Source: Typhlomys cinereus (taxonomy: Eukaryota > Chordata > Mammalia > Rodentia > Platacanthomyidae). From it: a DNA stretch of 64,000 bases. The notes beneath the pieces are model-generated. The model was not told where the DNA came from. It made no database searches and saw nothing but the letters and a program-made list of their open reading frames with translations. Shown piece after piece: positions 47,133 through 61,820 of this stretch (position 1 is the stretch's first letter; each line of letters opens with the position of its first letter). The stretch spans positions 5,907,691 through 5,971,690 of the forward strand of contig JALPQD010000088.1 in NCBI GenBank assembly GCA_023101885.1. Reading direction: 5' to 3'. The position numbers and the translations under genes were made by a program.

Positions 47133-50100
47133 TGAACCAAGTGAAGAGGACTCACAGTCATATGTAGCATGTGCACTTCCTTGGGAAGTCATGTGTAGCA
47201 TGTGCACTTCTTTGGGATAAATATCCTACACAGGTTTCTAGACTGCCAAACTTTGTATTCTGGGGCAAACAACATTTGTTTTTGCTAATTCTACCAACTC
47301 TGTTCAGGCTTGTAATGAGCTTGAAAATATTGACCAATTGAGGACGCATCAAATTGACATGTTTCACTTTCTCCTCTCAGTGATAAGAATCCTGTAGATG
47401 TTCATACGTTGTAACTTTTTATCTTCAGGGGAAATTCACACTGGTTTTGTGAAGTTTTCATGGAATATGTTCACGCAGGCCTTGATTTTCCAAAATAGTG
47501 AACCAAGGGAGGAGGACTGAGAGTCAAATGTTAGAGGTGCACTTCTTAGTGATACGTATCCTACAAAAGATTCTATAGTGTTACACTTTGTATTCAGGAG
47601 AAGATCATACTTGTTTTGCGACATTCGCATATAACATGTTCATGCAGGCCATGATTTTCCAAAAGAGTGAACCAAGTGTGGAGGATTCAGAGTCAAATGT
47701 TGGAATTTCACTTCTTAGGGATAAGTACCCTAGAGAAGTTCCTATACTGTAACATTTGTGTTCAGGCGAAAATCATACTTGTTTTGTGACATTTGAATAG
47801 CACATGTTTACACAGGCCATGATTTTACAAAATAGTGAACCAAGGGAGGTGGACTCTGAGTTAAATGTTGCAAGTGCACTTCCATAGGATAAGTATCATA
47901 AAGAAGTTTCTACATTGTAACTCTTTGTGTTCAGACGGAAATCACACTTGCTTTACAACGTTTCCATGAAACATGTTCATGCATGTCGTTCCCTTCCAAA
48001 ATAGTGAACCAAGTGAAGAGGACTCACAGTCATATGTAGCACGTGCAGTTCTTTGGGAAGTCATGTGTAGCATGTGCACTTCTTTGGGATAAGTATCCTA
48101 CAGAGGTTTCTAGATGGTAAAACTTTGTATTCTGGAGCACACAACATTTGTTTTGTGCTGATTCTACCAACTATCTTCAGGCTTGTAGTGAGCTTGAAAA
48201 TAGTGATCAAGTGAGGATGCGTGAATTCACATGTTTCACTTTCTCTTCTCAGTGATAAGAATCCTGTAGATGTCCATACGTTGTAACTTTTTATGTTCAG
48301 GAGAAATTCACACTGGTTTTGTGACGTTTTCATGGAATATGTCCACGCAGGCCTTGATTTTCCAATAGTGAACCAAGTGAGGAAGACTGAGAGTCAAATG
48401 TTGGAGGTGCACTTCTTAGGGATAAGTATCCTGCAGAAGATTCTATAGTGTTACACTTTGTGTTCAGGAGAAGATCATATTGTTTTGCGACATTGGCATA
48501 TAACATGTTCACGCAGGCCATGATTTTCCAAAATAGAGAACCAAGTGCGGAGGATTCAGAGTCAAATGTTGGCATTTCACGTCTTAGGGATAAGTATCCT
48601 AGAGAAGTTTCTATACTGTCACATTTGTGTTCAGGTGAAAATCATGTGTGTTTTGTGACTTTGGAATGGCACATGTTCAGACAGGCCATGATTTTACAAA
48701 ATACTGAACCAAGTGAAGAGGACTCTGAGTTAAATGTTGCAAGGGCACTTCTTTAGGATAAGTATCATACAGAAGTTTCTATATTGTAACTCTTTGTGTT
48801 CAGGAGTAAATCACACTTGTTTTACGACGTTTCCATGAAACGTGTTCATGCATGTCGTTCCCTTCCAAAATAGTGAACCAATTGAAGAGGACTCACAGTC
48901 ATATGTAGCATGTGCACTTCTTTGGGATAAATATCCTACACAGGTTTCTAGACTGTAAAACTTTGTATTCTGGAGAAAGCAACATTTGTTTTGTGTTGAT
49001 TCTACCAACTATGTTCAGGCTTGTAATGAGCTTGAAAATAGTGACCTATTGAAGATGCGTCAAATTAACATGTTTCACTTTCTCTTCTCAGTGATAAGAA
49101 TCCTGTAGATGTTCATACGTTGTACCTTTTTATGTTCAGGAGAAATTCACACTGGTTTTGTGACATTTTCATTGAATATGTTCATGGAGGCCTTCATTTT
49201 CCAAAATAGTATATCAAGTGAGGAGGACTGGGAGTCGAATGGTGGAGGTGCACTTCTGAGGGATAAGTGTCCTACAGAAAATTCTGTAGTGTTACACTTT
49301 GTGTTCAGGAGAAGATCATACTTTTTTTGCGACATTCGCATACAACATGTGAACGCAGGCCATGATTTCCCAAAAGAGTGAACCAAGTGCGGAGGATTCA
49401 GAGTCAAATGTTGGAATTTCACTTCTTAGGGATAAGTATCCTAGAGGAGTTCCTATACTGTAACATTTGTGTTCAGGCGAAAATCATACTTGTTTTGTGA
49501 CATTTGAATGGCACATGTTCACACAAACCATGATTTTACAAAATAGTGAACCAAGTGTGGATGACTCTGAGTTAAATATTGCACGTGCACTTCTTTAGGA
49601 TGAGTATCGTACAGAAGTTCCTATATTGTAATTCTTTGTGTTCAGGAGGAAATCAATTTGGTTTATGACATTTCCAAGAAACATATTCATGCATGTCGTT
49701 CCCTTCCACAATAGTGAACCAAGTGAAGAGGACTTACAGTCATATATAGCATGTGCACTTCTTTGGGAAGTCATATGTAGCATGTGTACTTCTTTGGGAA
49801 GTCATATGCAGCATGTGCACTTCTTTGGGATAACTACCCTACACAGGTTTCAAGACTGTAAAACTTTGTATTCTGTAGCAAACAACATTTGTTTTGTGCT
49901 GTTTCTACCAACTATGTTCAGGTTTGTAATGAGCTTGAAAATAGTGACCAAGTGAGGACACGTCCAATTCACATGTTTCACTTTCCCTTCTCAGTGATAA
50001 GAATCCTGTAGATGTTCATACGTTGTACCTTTTTATGTTCAGGAGACATTCACATTGGTTTTGTGACATTTTCATGGAATATGTTCATGGAGGACTTCAT

Positions 50101-50984
50101 TTTCCAAAATAGTATACGAAGTGAGGAGGACTGAGAGTCGAATGTTGGAGATGCACTTCTTAGTGATAAGTATCCTACAGAAGATTCTTTAGGGTTACAC
50201 TTTGTGTTCAGGAGAAGACCATACTTGTTTTGCGACATTTGCATACAACATGTTCACGCAGGCCATGATTTTCCAAAAGAATGAACCAAGTGTAGAGGAT
50301 TCAGTCAAATGTTGATATTTAACTTCTTAGGGATAAGTATCCTAGAGAAGTTCCTCTACTGTAACATTTGTGTTCAGGCGAAAATTTTACTTGTTTTGTG
50401 ACATGTGAATGGCACATGTTTACATAGGCCATGATTTTACAAAATAGTGAACCAAGGGAGGTGGACTCTGAGTTAAATGTTGCAAGTGCATTGTTTAGGA
50501 TAAGTATCGTACAGAAGTTTCTATATTGTAACTCTTTGTGTTCAGGAGGAAATCACACATTGGGTACAACGTTTCCACGAATCATATTCATGCATGTCGT
50601 TCCCTTCCAAAATAGTGAACCAAGTGAAGGGGACTCACAGTCATATGTAGCATGCGCACTTCTTTGGGTAGCCATATGTAGCATGTGCACTTCTTTGGGA
50701 TAAGTACCCTACACAGGTTTCTAGACTGTAAAACTTTGTATTCTGGAGCAAACAACATTTGTTTTGTACTGATTACACCAACTATGTTCAGGTTTGTAAT
50801 GAGCTTGAAAATAGTGACCAAGTGAGGACGCATCAAATTCACATGATTCACTTTCTCTTCTCAGTAATAAGAATCTTGTAGATGTTCATACGTTGTAACT
50901 TTTTATGTTCAGGAGAAATTTATACTGGTTTTGTTACGTTTTCGTGGAATCTGTTCACGCAGGCCTTGATTTTCCAAAATAGTG

Positions 50985-52715
50985 AACAAGTGAGGAGGAG
51001 TGAGAGTCAAATGTTGGAGGTGCACTTCTTAGGGATAAGTATCCTGCAGAAGTTTCTATAGTGTTACACTTTGAGTTCAGGAGAAGATCATACTTGTTTT
51101 GCGACATTCGCATACAACATGTTCACGCAGGCCATGATTTTCCAAAAGAATGAACCAAGTGCAGGGGAATCAATCAAATGTTGGAATTTAACTTCTTAGG
51201 GATAAGTATCCTAGAGAAGTTCCTATACTGTAACATTTGTGTTCAGTCGAAAATCATACTTGTTTTGTGATATTTGAATGGCACATGTTTACACAGGCAA
51301 TGATTTTACAAAATAGTGAACCAAGTGAGGAGGACTCTGAGTTAAATGTTGAAAGTGCACTTCTTTAGGATAAGTATCGTACAGAAGTTTATATTGTAAC
51401 TCTTTGAGTTCAGGAGGAAATCACACTTGGTTTACAATGTTTCCATGAATCATGTTCATGCATGTGGTTCCCTTCAAAATAGTGAACCAAGTGAAAAGGA
51501 CTCACAGTCATATGTTGCATGTGCACTTCTTCGGATTGTCATCTGTTGCATGTGCACTTCTTTGGGATAAATATCCTACACAGGTTTCTAGACTATAAAA
51601 CTTTGTATTCTGGAGAAAACAATATTTGCTTGTGGTGATTCTACCAACTATGTTCAGGCTTGTAATGAGCTTGAAAATATTGACCAAGTGAAGACGCGTC
51701 AAATTCACATGTTTCACTTTCTCTTCTCAGTGATAAGAATCCTGTAGATGTTCATACCTTGTAACTTTTTATGTTCAGGAGAAATTCACACTGGTTTTGT
51801 GACATTTTCATGGAATATGGTCACGCAGGCCTTGATTTTCCAAAATAGTGAACTAAGTGAGAAGGACTGAGAGTCAAATGTTGGAGGTGCACTTCTTAGG
51901 GATAAGTATCCTGCAGAAGTTTCTATAGTGTTACACTTTGAGTTCAGGAGAAGATCATACTTGTTTTGCGACATTCGCATACAACATGTTCACGCAGGCC
52001 ATGATTTTCCAAAAGAATGAACCAAGTGCAGGGGAATCAATCAAATGTTGGAATTTAACTTCTTAGGGATAAGTATCCTAGAGAAGTTCCTATACTGTAA
52101 CATTTGTGTTCAGTCGAAAATCATACTTGTTTTGTGATATTTGAATGGCACATGTTTACACAGGCAATGATTTTACAAAATAGTGAACCAAGTGAGGAGG
52201 ACTCTGAGTTAAATGTTGCAAGTGCACTTCTTTAGGATAAGTATCGTACAGAAGTTTATATTGTAACTCTTTGAGTTCAGGAGGAAATCACACTTGGTTT
52301 ACAATGTTTCCATGAATCATGTTCATGCATGTGGTTCCCTTCAAAATAGTGAACCAGGTGAAAAGGACTCACAGTCATATGTTGCATGTGCACTTCTTCG
52401 GATTGTCATCTGTTGCATGTGCACTTCTTTGGGATAAATATCCTACACAGGTTTCTAAACTATAAAACTTTGTATTCTGGAGGAAACATTTGCTTGTGGT
52501 GATTCTACCAACTATGTTCAGGCTTGTAATGAGCTTGAAAATATTGACCAAGTGAAGACACGTCAAATTCACATGTTTCACTTTCTCTTCTCAGTGATAA
52601 GAATCCTGTAGATGTTCATACCTTGTAACATTTTATGTTCAGGAGAAATTCACACTGGTTTTGTGACATTTTCATGGAATATGGTCACGCAGGCCTTGAA
52701 TTTCCAAAATAGTGA
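50985..52715 (+). repeat. Near-identical tandem pair of an 867 bp five-monomer unit
   Basis: The segments about 50985-51850 and 51851-52715 share unusual variants: GTGCAGGGGAATCAATC in D, TGTTCAGTCGAAAATC, TGTGGTTCCCTTC in E, and CGGATTGTCATCTGTTGC in A. They differ by a handful of substitutions and a short deletion in A (AACAATATTT against AACATTT). Confidence 0.85.
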
Positions 52716-52882
52716 ACCAAGTGAGGAGGACTGAGAGTCAAATGTTGGAGGTGCACTTCTTAGGGATAAGTATCCTACAGAAGATTCTATAGTGTTACAC
52801 TTTGTGTTCAGGAGAAGATCATACTTGTTTTGCAACATTCTCATACATCATGTTCACGTAGGCCATGATTTTGCAAAAGACT

Positions 52883-53048
52883 GAACCAAGTGCAGGGGAA
52901 TCAATCAAATGCTGAAATTTGACTTCTTAGGGATAAGTATCCTAGAGAAGTTCCTATACTGTAACATTTGTGTTCAGGAGGGAATCTCACTTCGTTTACA
53001 ACGTTTCCATGAATCATGTTCATGCATGTCCTTCCCTTCCAAAATAGT
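52883..53048 (+). repeat. D/E hybrid satellite monomer
   Basis: Class D up to CTGTAACATTTGTGTTCAGG, then class E (GGAATCTCACTTCGTTTAC, TTTCCATGAATCATG). The switch is within a few bases of the TGTTCAGG segment, and one monomer is lost from the unit. Confidence 0.8.
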
Positions 53049-56000
53049 GAACCAAGGGAAGAGGACTCATAGTCATATGTTGCATGTGCACTTCTTTGGG
53101 AAGTCATATGCAGCATGTGCACTTCTTTGGGATAAGTATCCTACACAGGATTCTAGACTGTAAAACTTTGTATTCTGGAGAAATCAACATTTGTTTTTGC
53201 TGATTCTACCAACAATGTTCAGGCTTGTAATGAGCTTGAAAATAGTGAACATATGAGGTCACTTCAAATTCACATGTTTCACTTTCTCTTCTCAGAGATA
53301 AGAATCTTGTAGATGTTCATACATTGTAACTTTTTATGCCTAGGAGAAATTCACATTGGTTTTGTGACGTTTTCATGGAATCTGTTCACGCAGGCCTTGA
53401 TTTTCCAAAATAGTGAACAAAGTGAGGAAGACTGACAGTCAAATGTTGGAGGTGCACTTCTTAGGGATAAGTATCCTACAGAAAATTCTATAGTGTTACA
53501 CTTTGTGTTCAGGAGAAGGTCATATTGTTTTGCGACACTTGCATATAACATGTTCACACAGCACATGATTATCCAAAGTATTGAACCACGTGCGGTGGAT
53601 TCAGAGTCAAATGTTGGAATTTCACTTCTTAGGGATAAGTATCCTAGAGAATTTCCTATATTGTAACATTTTTGTTCAGGAGAAAATCACACTTGTTTTT
53701 GACATGTGAATGGCACATGTTCACACAGGCCATGATTTTACAAAATAGTGAAAAATGTGAGGAGGACTCTGAGTCAAACGTTGCAAGTGCACTTCTTTAG
53801 GATAAGTATCGTACCGAAGTTTCAATATTGTAACTCTTTGTATTCAGGAGGAAATCATACTTGTTTTACGATGTTTCCATGAAACATGTTCATGAATGTC
53901 GTTCCCTTCCAAAATAGTGAACCACGTGAAGAGGACTCGCAGTCATATGTAGTATGTGCAGCTCGTTGGGAAGTCATATGTATCATGTGCACTTCTTTGG
54001 GATAAGTATCCTACACCGGTTTAACTATGTTCAGGCTTGTAATGAGCTTGAAAATAGTGACCAAGTCAGGACGCGTCAAATTCACATGTTTCACTTTCGC
54101 TTCCCAGTGATAAGAATCCTGTAGATGTTCATATATTGTACCTTTTTATGTTCAGGAGAAATTCACACTGGTTTTGTGATGCTCTCATGGAATATGTTCA
54201 CGCAGGCCTTAATTTTCCAAAATACTGTACAAAGGGAGGAGGACTCAGAGTCAAATGTTGGGGTGCCCTACTTAGGGATAAGTATTGTACAGAAGATTCT
54301 ATAGTGTTACACTTTGTGTTCAGGAGAAGATCATACTTGTTTTGCAACACTCGCATATAACATGTTCATGCAGGCCATGATTATCCAAAAGAGTGAACCA
54401 AGTTCGGAAGAGTGAACCAAGTTCGGAGGATTCACAGTCTAATGTTGGAATTTCATTTCTTAGGGATAAGTATCCTAGAGAAGTTCCTAAACTGTAACAT
54501 TTGTGTTCAGGTAAAACTCATACTTGTTATATGACATCTGAATGGCACATGTTCACACAGGCCATGATTTTACAAAATAGTGAAACAAGTGAGGAGGACT
54601 CTTAATTAAATGTTGTAAGTGCACTTCTTTACAATAACTATCCTACAGAGTTTTCTGTATCGTAACTGTTTGTGTTAAGGAGGAAATCACACTTGTTTTA
54701 CAACGATTCCATGAAACATGTTCATGCATGTACTTCCCTTCCAAAATAGTGAACCACGTGAAGAAGACTCACAGTCATATGTAGCATATGCAATTCTTTG
54801 GGGAGTAATATGTAGCATGTGCACTTCTTTGGGATAAGCATCCTACACTGGTTTCTACACTGCAAATGTTTGTATTCGGGAGCAAACAACATTTGTTTTG
54901 TGCTGATTCTACCAACTATGTTCAGGATTGTAATGAGGTTGAAAATAGTGACCAAGTGAGGACGCATCAAATTCACATGTTTCACTTTCTCTTCTCAGTT
55001 ATAAGAATCCTGTAGATGTTCACACGTGGTAACTTTTTATGTTCAGGAGAAACTCAAACTGGTTTTGTGACGTTTTCGTGGTATCTGTTCACCCAGGCCT
55101 TGATTTTCCAAAATAGTGAACCAAGTGAAGAAGACTGAGAGACAAATGTTGGAGGTGCACTTCTTAGGGATAAGTATCCTATAGAAGATTCTATAGTGTT
55201 ACACTTTGTGTTCAGGAGAAGATCATACTTGTTTTACAACATTTGCATATAGCATATTAACGCAGGCCATGAATTCCAAAGAGTGAACCAAGTGCATAGG
55301 ATTCAGAGTCAAATGTTGGAATTTCACTTCTAAGGGATTAGTATCCTAGAGAAGTTCCTATACTGTAACATTTGTGTTCAGGCGAAAATCATACTTGTTT
55401 TGTGACATTTGAAAGGCACATGTTCACACAGGCTATTTAACAAAATAGTGAACCAAGTGAGGAGGACTCTGAATTAAATGTTGCAAATGCACTTATTTAG
55501 GATAAGTATCTTACCGAAGTTTCTATATTGTAACTCTTTGTGTTCAGGAGGAAATCACAATTGTTTTACGACGTTTCCATGAAACATGTTCATGCATGTC
55601 GTTCACTTCCAGAATAGTGAACCAAGTGAAGAGGATTCACAGTCATGTGTAGCATGTGCACGGCTTTGGGAAGTAATATGCAGCAGGTGTACTTCTTTGG
55701 GATAAGTATCCTACACAGGTTTCTAGACTGTAAAACTTTGTATTCGGGAGCAAACAACATTTGTTTTGTGCTGATTCTAATAAACTATGTTCAGGCTTGT
55801 AATGAGCATGAATATAGTGACCAAGTGAGAGCACGTCAAATTCACATATTTCACTTTTCTTCCCAATGATAAAAATCCTGTAGATCTTCATACGTTTTAA
55901 CTTTTTATGCTTAGGAGAATTTCACAGTGGTTTTGTGACGTTTTCATGGATTCTGTTCACGCAGAAATTGATTTTCCAAAATAGTGAAAAAGTGAGGAGG

Positions 56001-59000
56001 ACTCAGAATCAAATGTTGGAGGTGCACTTCTAGGGATAAATATCCTATAGAAGATTCTATACTGTTACACTTTGTGTTCAGGAGAAGATCATACTTGTTT
56101 TGCGACATTCGCATATAACATGTTCACGCAGGACATGATTTTCCAAAAGAGTGAACCAAGTGTGGAGGATTCAGAGTCTAATGTTGGAATTTCATTTCGT
56201 AGGGATAAGTATCCTAGAGAAGTTCCTATACTGTAACATTTGTGTTCAGGCGAAAATCATACTTGTTTTGTGACATTTGAATGGCAAATGTTCACACAGG
56301 CCATGATTTAACAAAATAGTGATCCAAGTGAGGAGGACTCTGAGTTAAATGTTGCAAGTGCACTACTTTAGGATAAGTATCGTACAGAAGTTACTGTATT
56401 GTAACTCTTTATGTTCAGGAGGAAATAAAACTTGTTGTACGATGTTTCCATGAAACATGTTCATGCATGTCCTTCCCTTCCAAAATAGTGAACCACGTGA
56501 AGAGGCCTCACAGTCATATGTAGCATGTGCAGTTCTTTGGGAAGTCATATGTAGCATGTGCACTTCTTTGGGATAAGTATCCTACACAGGTTTCTAGACT
56601 ATAAAACTTTGTATTCTGGAGCAAACAACATTTGTTTTGTGATTATTCTACCAACTATTGTCAGGCTTGTAATAAGCTTGAAAATAGTGACCAATGTGGA
56701 CGCGTCAAATTCACATGTTTCACTTTCTCTTCTCACTGATAAGAATCCTGTAGATGTTCATATGTTGTATCTTTTTGTGTTCAGCAGAAATTCACACTGG
56801 TTTTTTGACGTTTTCATGGAATACGTTCACGCAGGTCTTGATTTTCCAAAATAGTGAACCAAGTGAGGAGTACTGAGGATCAAATGTTGGAGGTGCACTT
56901 GTTAGGGATAAGTATCCTACAGAAGATTCTATAGTGTTACACTGTGTGTTCAGGAGAAGATCATACTTGTTTTGCAACATTCGCATACAACATGTTCACG
57001 CAGGCCATGAATATCCAAAAGGGTGAACCAAGCGCGGAGGATTCAGAGTCAAATGTTGGAATTTCACTTCTTAGGGATAACTATCCCTAGAGAAGTTCCT
57101 GTACTGTAACAATTGTGTTCAAGAGAAAATCATACTTGTTTTGTGACATTTGAAAGGCACAAGTTCACATAGGCCATGATTTCATAAAATAGTGAACCAA
57201 TGGAGAAGGACTCTGAATTACATATTGCAAGTGCACTTCCTTCCTATAAGTCCCTACAGAATTTTCTATTTTGTAACTCTTTGTGATCAGGAGGAAATCA
57301 CACTTGTTTTACGACGATTCCATGAAACATGTTCATGCATGTCGTTCCCTTCCAGAATAGGGAACCACGTGAAGAGGACTCACAGTCATATGTAGCATGT
57401 GCACTTCTTTGGGAAGTCATATGTAGCATGTGCACTTCTTTGGGAAGTCATATGTAGCATATGTACTTCTTTGTCATAAGTATGCACACAGGTTTCTAGT
57501 CTGTAAAACTTTGTATTCTGGAGCAAACAACATTTGTTTTGTGCTGATTCTACCAACTATGTTTAGGCTTGTAATGAGCTTGAAAATTGTGACCCACTGA
57601 GGATGCGTCAAATTCACATGTTTCACTTTTTCTTCTCAGTGATAAGAATCATGTAGATGTTCATACATTGTATCTTTTTATGTTCAGGAGAAATTCACAC
57701 TGGTTTTGTGACGTTTTCATGGAATCTGTTCACGCAGGCATTGATTTTCCAAAAGAGTGAAACAAGTGAGGAGGACTGAGAGTCAAATGTTGGAGGTGCA
57801 CTTCTTAGGAATAAGTATCCTACAGAAGATTCTATAGTGTTACACTTTGTGTTCAGGAGAAGATCATACTTGTTTTGCGACATTTGCATATAGCATGTTC
57901 ACGCGGGCCATGAATTTCCAAAAGAGTGAACCAAGTGTGGAGGATTCAGAGTCAAATGTTGGAATTTCACTTCTTAGGAATAAGTATCCTAGAGAAGTTC
58001 CTATACTGTAACATTTGTGTTCAGGTGAAAATCATACTTGTTTTGAGTGGCACATGTTGACACAGGCCATGATTTTACAAAATAGTGAACCAAGTGAGGA
58101 GGACTCTGAGTTAAATGTTGCAAGTGCAATTCTTTAGGATAAGTATTGTACAGAAGTTTCTATGTTGTGACTCTTTGTGTTCAGTAGGAAATCACACTTG
58201 GTTTATGAGGCTTCCATGAAACATGTTCTTGCATGTCGTTCCCTTCCAAAATAGTGAACCACGTGAAGAGGACTCACAGTCATAGGGAGCATGTGCACTT
58301 CTTTGTGAAGTCATATGTAGCATGTGCACTTCTTTGGGATAAGTATCCTTCACAGGTTTCTAGACTGTAAAACTTTGTATTCGGGAGCAAACTACATTTG
58401 TTTTGTGCTGATTTTAGAAAACTGTGTTCAGGCTTGTAATGAGCGAAAAATAGTGACCAAGTGAGAGTACATCAAATTCACGTTTCACTTTCTCTTCTCA
58501 GTGATAAGAATCCTGTAGATACGTTGTATCTTTTTATGTTCAGGAGAATTTCACACTGGTTTTGTGACGTTTTCATGGAATCTGTTCACGCAGGCCTTGA
58601 TTAACCAATATAGTGCAAAAGTGAGGAGGACTCAGTGTCAAATTTTGGAGGTGCACTTCTAGGGATAAATATCCTAGAGAAGATTCCATAGTGTTACATT
58701 TTGTGTTTAGGAGAAGATCATACTTGTTTTGCGACATTCGCATATAACATGTTCACGCAGGACATGATTTTCCAAAAGAGTGAACCAAGTGCAGAGGATT
58801 CAGAGTCTAATGTTGGAATTTAATTTCGTAGGAATAAGTATCCTAGAGAAGTTCCTATACTGTAACATTTGTGTTCAGGTGAAAATCATACTTGTTTTGT
58901 GACATTTGAAAGGCACATGTTCACACAGGCCATGAGTTAACAAAATAGTGAACCAAGTGAGGAGGACTCTGAGTTAAATGTTGCAAGTGCACTTCTTTAG

Positions 59001-59118
59001 GATATGTATAGTACAGAAGTTTCTATATTGTCACTCTTTGTGTTCAGGAGGAAATCACACTTGTTTTACGATGTTTCCATGAAACATGTTCATGCATGTT
59101 ATTCCCTTCCAGAATACT

Positions 59119-61820
59119 GAACCAAGTGAAGAGGACTCACAGTCATATGTAGCATGTGCACTTCTTTGGGAAGTCATATATAGCATGTTCACTTCTTTGG
59201 GAAGTCATATGTAGCATGTGCACTTCTTTAAGATATGTATCCTACACAGGGTTCTAGACTGTAAAACTTTGTATTCTTGAGAAAACAACATTTGTTTTAT
59301 GCTGATTCTAACAACTATGTTCAGGCTTGTAATGAGCTTGAAAATAGTGACCAAGTGAGGGCACATCAAATTCACATGTTTCACTTTCTCTTCTCAGTGA
59401 TAAGAATCCTTTGGATGTTCAAACGTTGTAACTTTCTATGTTCAGGAGAAATTCACACTGGTTTTGTGACGCTTTCATGGAAGATATTCATGCAGGCCTT
59501 GATTTTCCAAAATACTGTACAAAGGGAGGAGGACTGAGGGTCAAATGTTGGAGGTGCCCTTCTTAGGGATAAGTATCCTACAGAAGTTTCTATAGTCTTA
59601 CACTTTGTGTTCAGGAGAAAATAATACTTGGTTTGCAACACTCGCATATAACATGTTCATGCAGGTCATGATTATCCAAAACAGTGAATCAAGTTCAGAG
59701 AATTCACATTCTAATGTTGGAATTTCATTTCTTAGGAAGAAGTATCCTAGAGAAGTTCCTAAACTGTAACATTTGTGTTCAGGTGAAACTCATACTTGTT
59801 TTGTGTCATTTGAATGGCACATGTTCACACAGGCCATGACTTTACAAAATAGTGAAAAAAATGAGGAGGACTCTGAGTTAAATGTTGCAAGTGCACTTCT
59901 TTAGGATAACTATCGTACAGAAGTTTCTATATTGTAACTCTTTGTGTTCAGGAGGAAATCACACTTGTTTTACGACGTTTCCATGAAATATGTTCATGCA
60001 TGTCGTTACCTTCCAGAATAGGGAACCACGTGAAGAGGACTCACAGTTGTATGTAGCATGTGCACGTCTTTGGGAAGTCATATGTAGCATGTGCACTTCT
60101 TTGGGAAGTCATATGTAGCATGTGCACTTCATTAGGATAAGTATCCTACACAGGTTTCTAGACTGTAAATCTTTGTATTCTGGAGCCAACAACATTTGTT
60201 TTGTGCTGATTCTACCAACTATGTTCAGGCTTGTAATGAGCTTGAAAATAGTGCCCAAGTGAGGACGCGTAAAATATCACTTTCTCTTCTCAGTGATAAG
60301 AATCCTGTAGATGTTCATAAGTTGTAACTTTTTATGTTCAGGAGAAATTCACACTGGTTTTTTGACGTTTTCGTGGAATCTGTTCACCCAGGCCTTGATT
60401 TTCAAAAATACTGTACAGAGGGAGGAGGACTCAGAGTCAAACGTTGGAGGTGACCTTCTTAGGGATACGTATCCTACAGAAAAACTATAGTGTTACACTT
60501 TGTGTTCACGAGAAGATCATAGTTGTTTTGCGACATTTGCATGTGGCATTATCACGCAGGCCATGAATTTCCAAAAGAGTGGACCAAATGCGGAGGATTC
60601 AGAGTCAAATGTTGGAATTTCACTTCTGAGGGAGAAGTATCCTAGAGAAGTTCCTATACTGTAACATTTGTGTTCAGGCGAAAATCCCACTTGTTTTTGA
60701 CATGTGAATGGCATATGTTCACACTGGCCATGATTTTACAAAACAATTAACCAAGTGAGGAGGACACTAAGTCAAATGTTGCAAGTGTGCTTCTTTAGGA
60801 TAAGTATCGTACAGAAGTTTCTATATTGTAACTCTTTGTGTTCAGGAGGAAATCACACTTGTTTTACGACGTTTCCATGAAACATGTTCATGCATGTCGT
60901 TACCTTCCAGAATAGGGAACCACGTGAAGAGGACTCACAGTCATATGTAGCATGTGCACTTCTTTGGGAAGTCATATATAGCATGTTCACTTCTTTGGGA
61001 AGTCATATGTAGCATGTGCACTTCTTTAAGATATGTATCCTACACAGGGTTCTAGACTGTAAAACTTTGTATTCTTGAGAAAACAACATTTGTTTTATGC
61101 TGATTCTAACAACTATGTTCAGGCTTGTAATGAGCTTGAAAATAGTGACCAAGTGAGGGCACATCAAATTCACATGTTTCACTTTCTCTTCTCAGTGATA
61201 AGAATCCTTTAGATGTTCAGACGTTGTAACTTTTTATGTTCAGGAGAAATTCACACTGGTTTTGTGACGTTTTCATGGAATACGTTCACGCAGGCCTTGA
61301 TTTTCCAAAATACTGTACAAACGGAGGAGGACTGAGAGTCAAATGTTGGAGGTGCCCTTCTTAGGGATAAGTATCCTACAGAAGATTCTACAGTGTTACA
61401 CTTTGTGTTCAGGAGAAGATCTTACTTGTTTTGTGACACTCGCATGTAACATGTTCACGCAGGCCATGATTTTCCAAAAGTGTGAACCAAATGCGGATGA
61501 TTCACATTCTAATGTTGGAATTTCATTTCTTAGGAAGAAGTATCCTAGAGAAGTTCCTAAACTGTAACATTTGTGTTCAGGCGAAAATCATACTTGTTTT
61601 GTGACATTTGAATGGCACATGTTCACACAGGCCATGATTTTACAAAATAGTCAAAAAAGTGAGGAGGACTCAGAGTTAAATGTTGCAAGTGCAGTTCTTT
61701 TGGATAAGAATTGTAAAGAAGTTTCTATATTGTAACTCTTGGTGTTCAGGAGGAAATCACACTTGTTTTACGATGTTTCCATGAAACATGTTCATGAATG
61801 TCGTTCCCTTCCAAAATCCT
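59119..61820 (+). repeat. Satellite units with 1,798 bp spacing, partial large repeat
   Basis: The unit at 59119-60022 and the unit at 60917-61820 share three-copy A monomers with rare variants (CATATATAGCATGTTCAC, TTAAGATATGTATCC, GTATTCTTGAGAAAAC). The unit between them (60023-60916) is a different variant that instead resembles 63199 onwards in its A monomer. This suggests a larger period or gene conversion. Confidence 0.65.
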
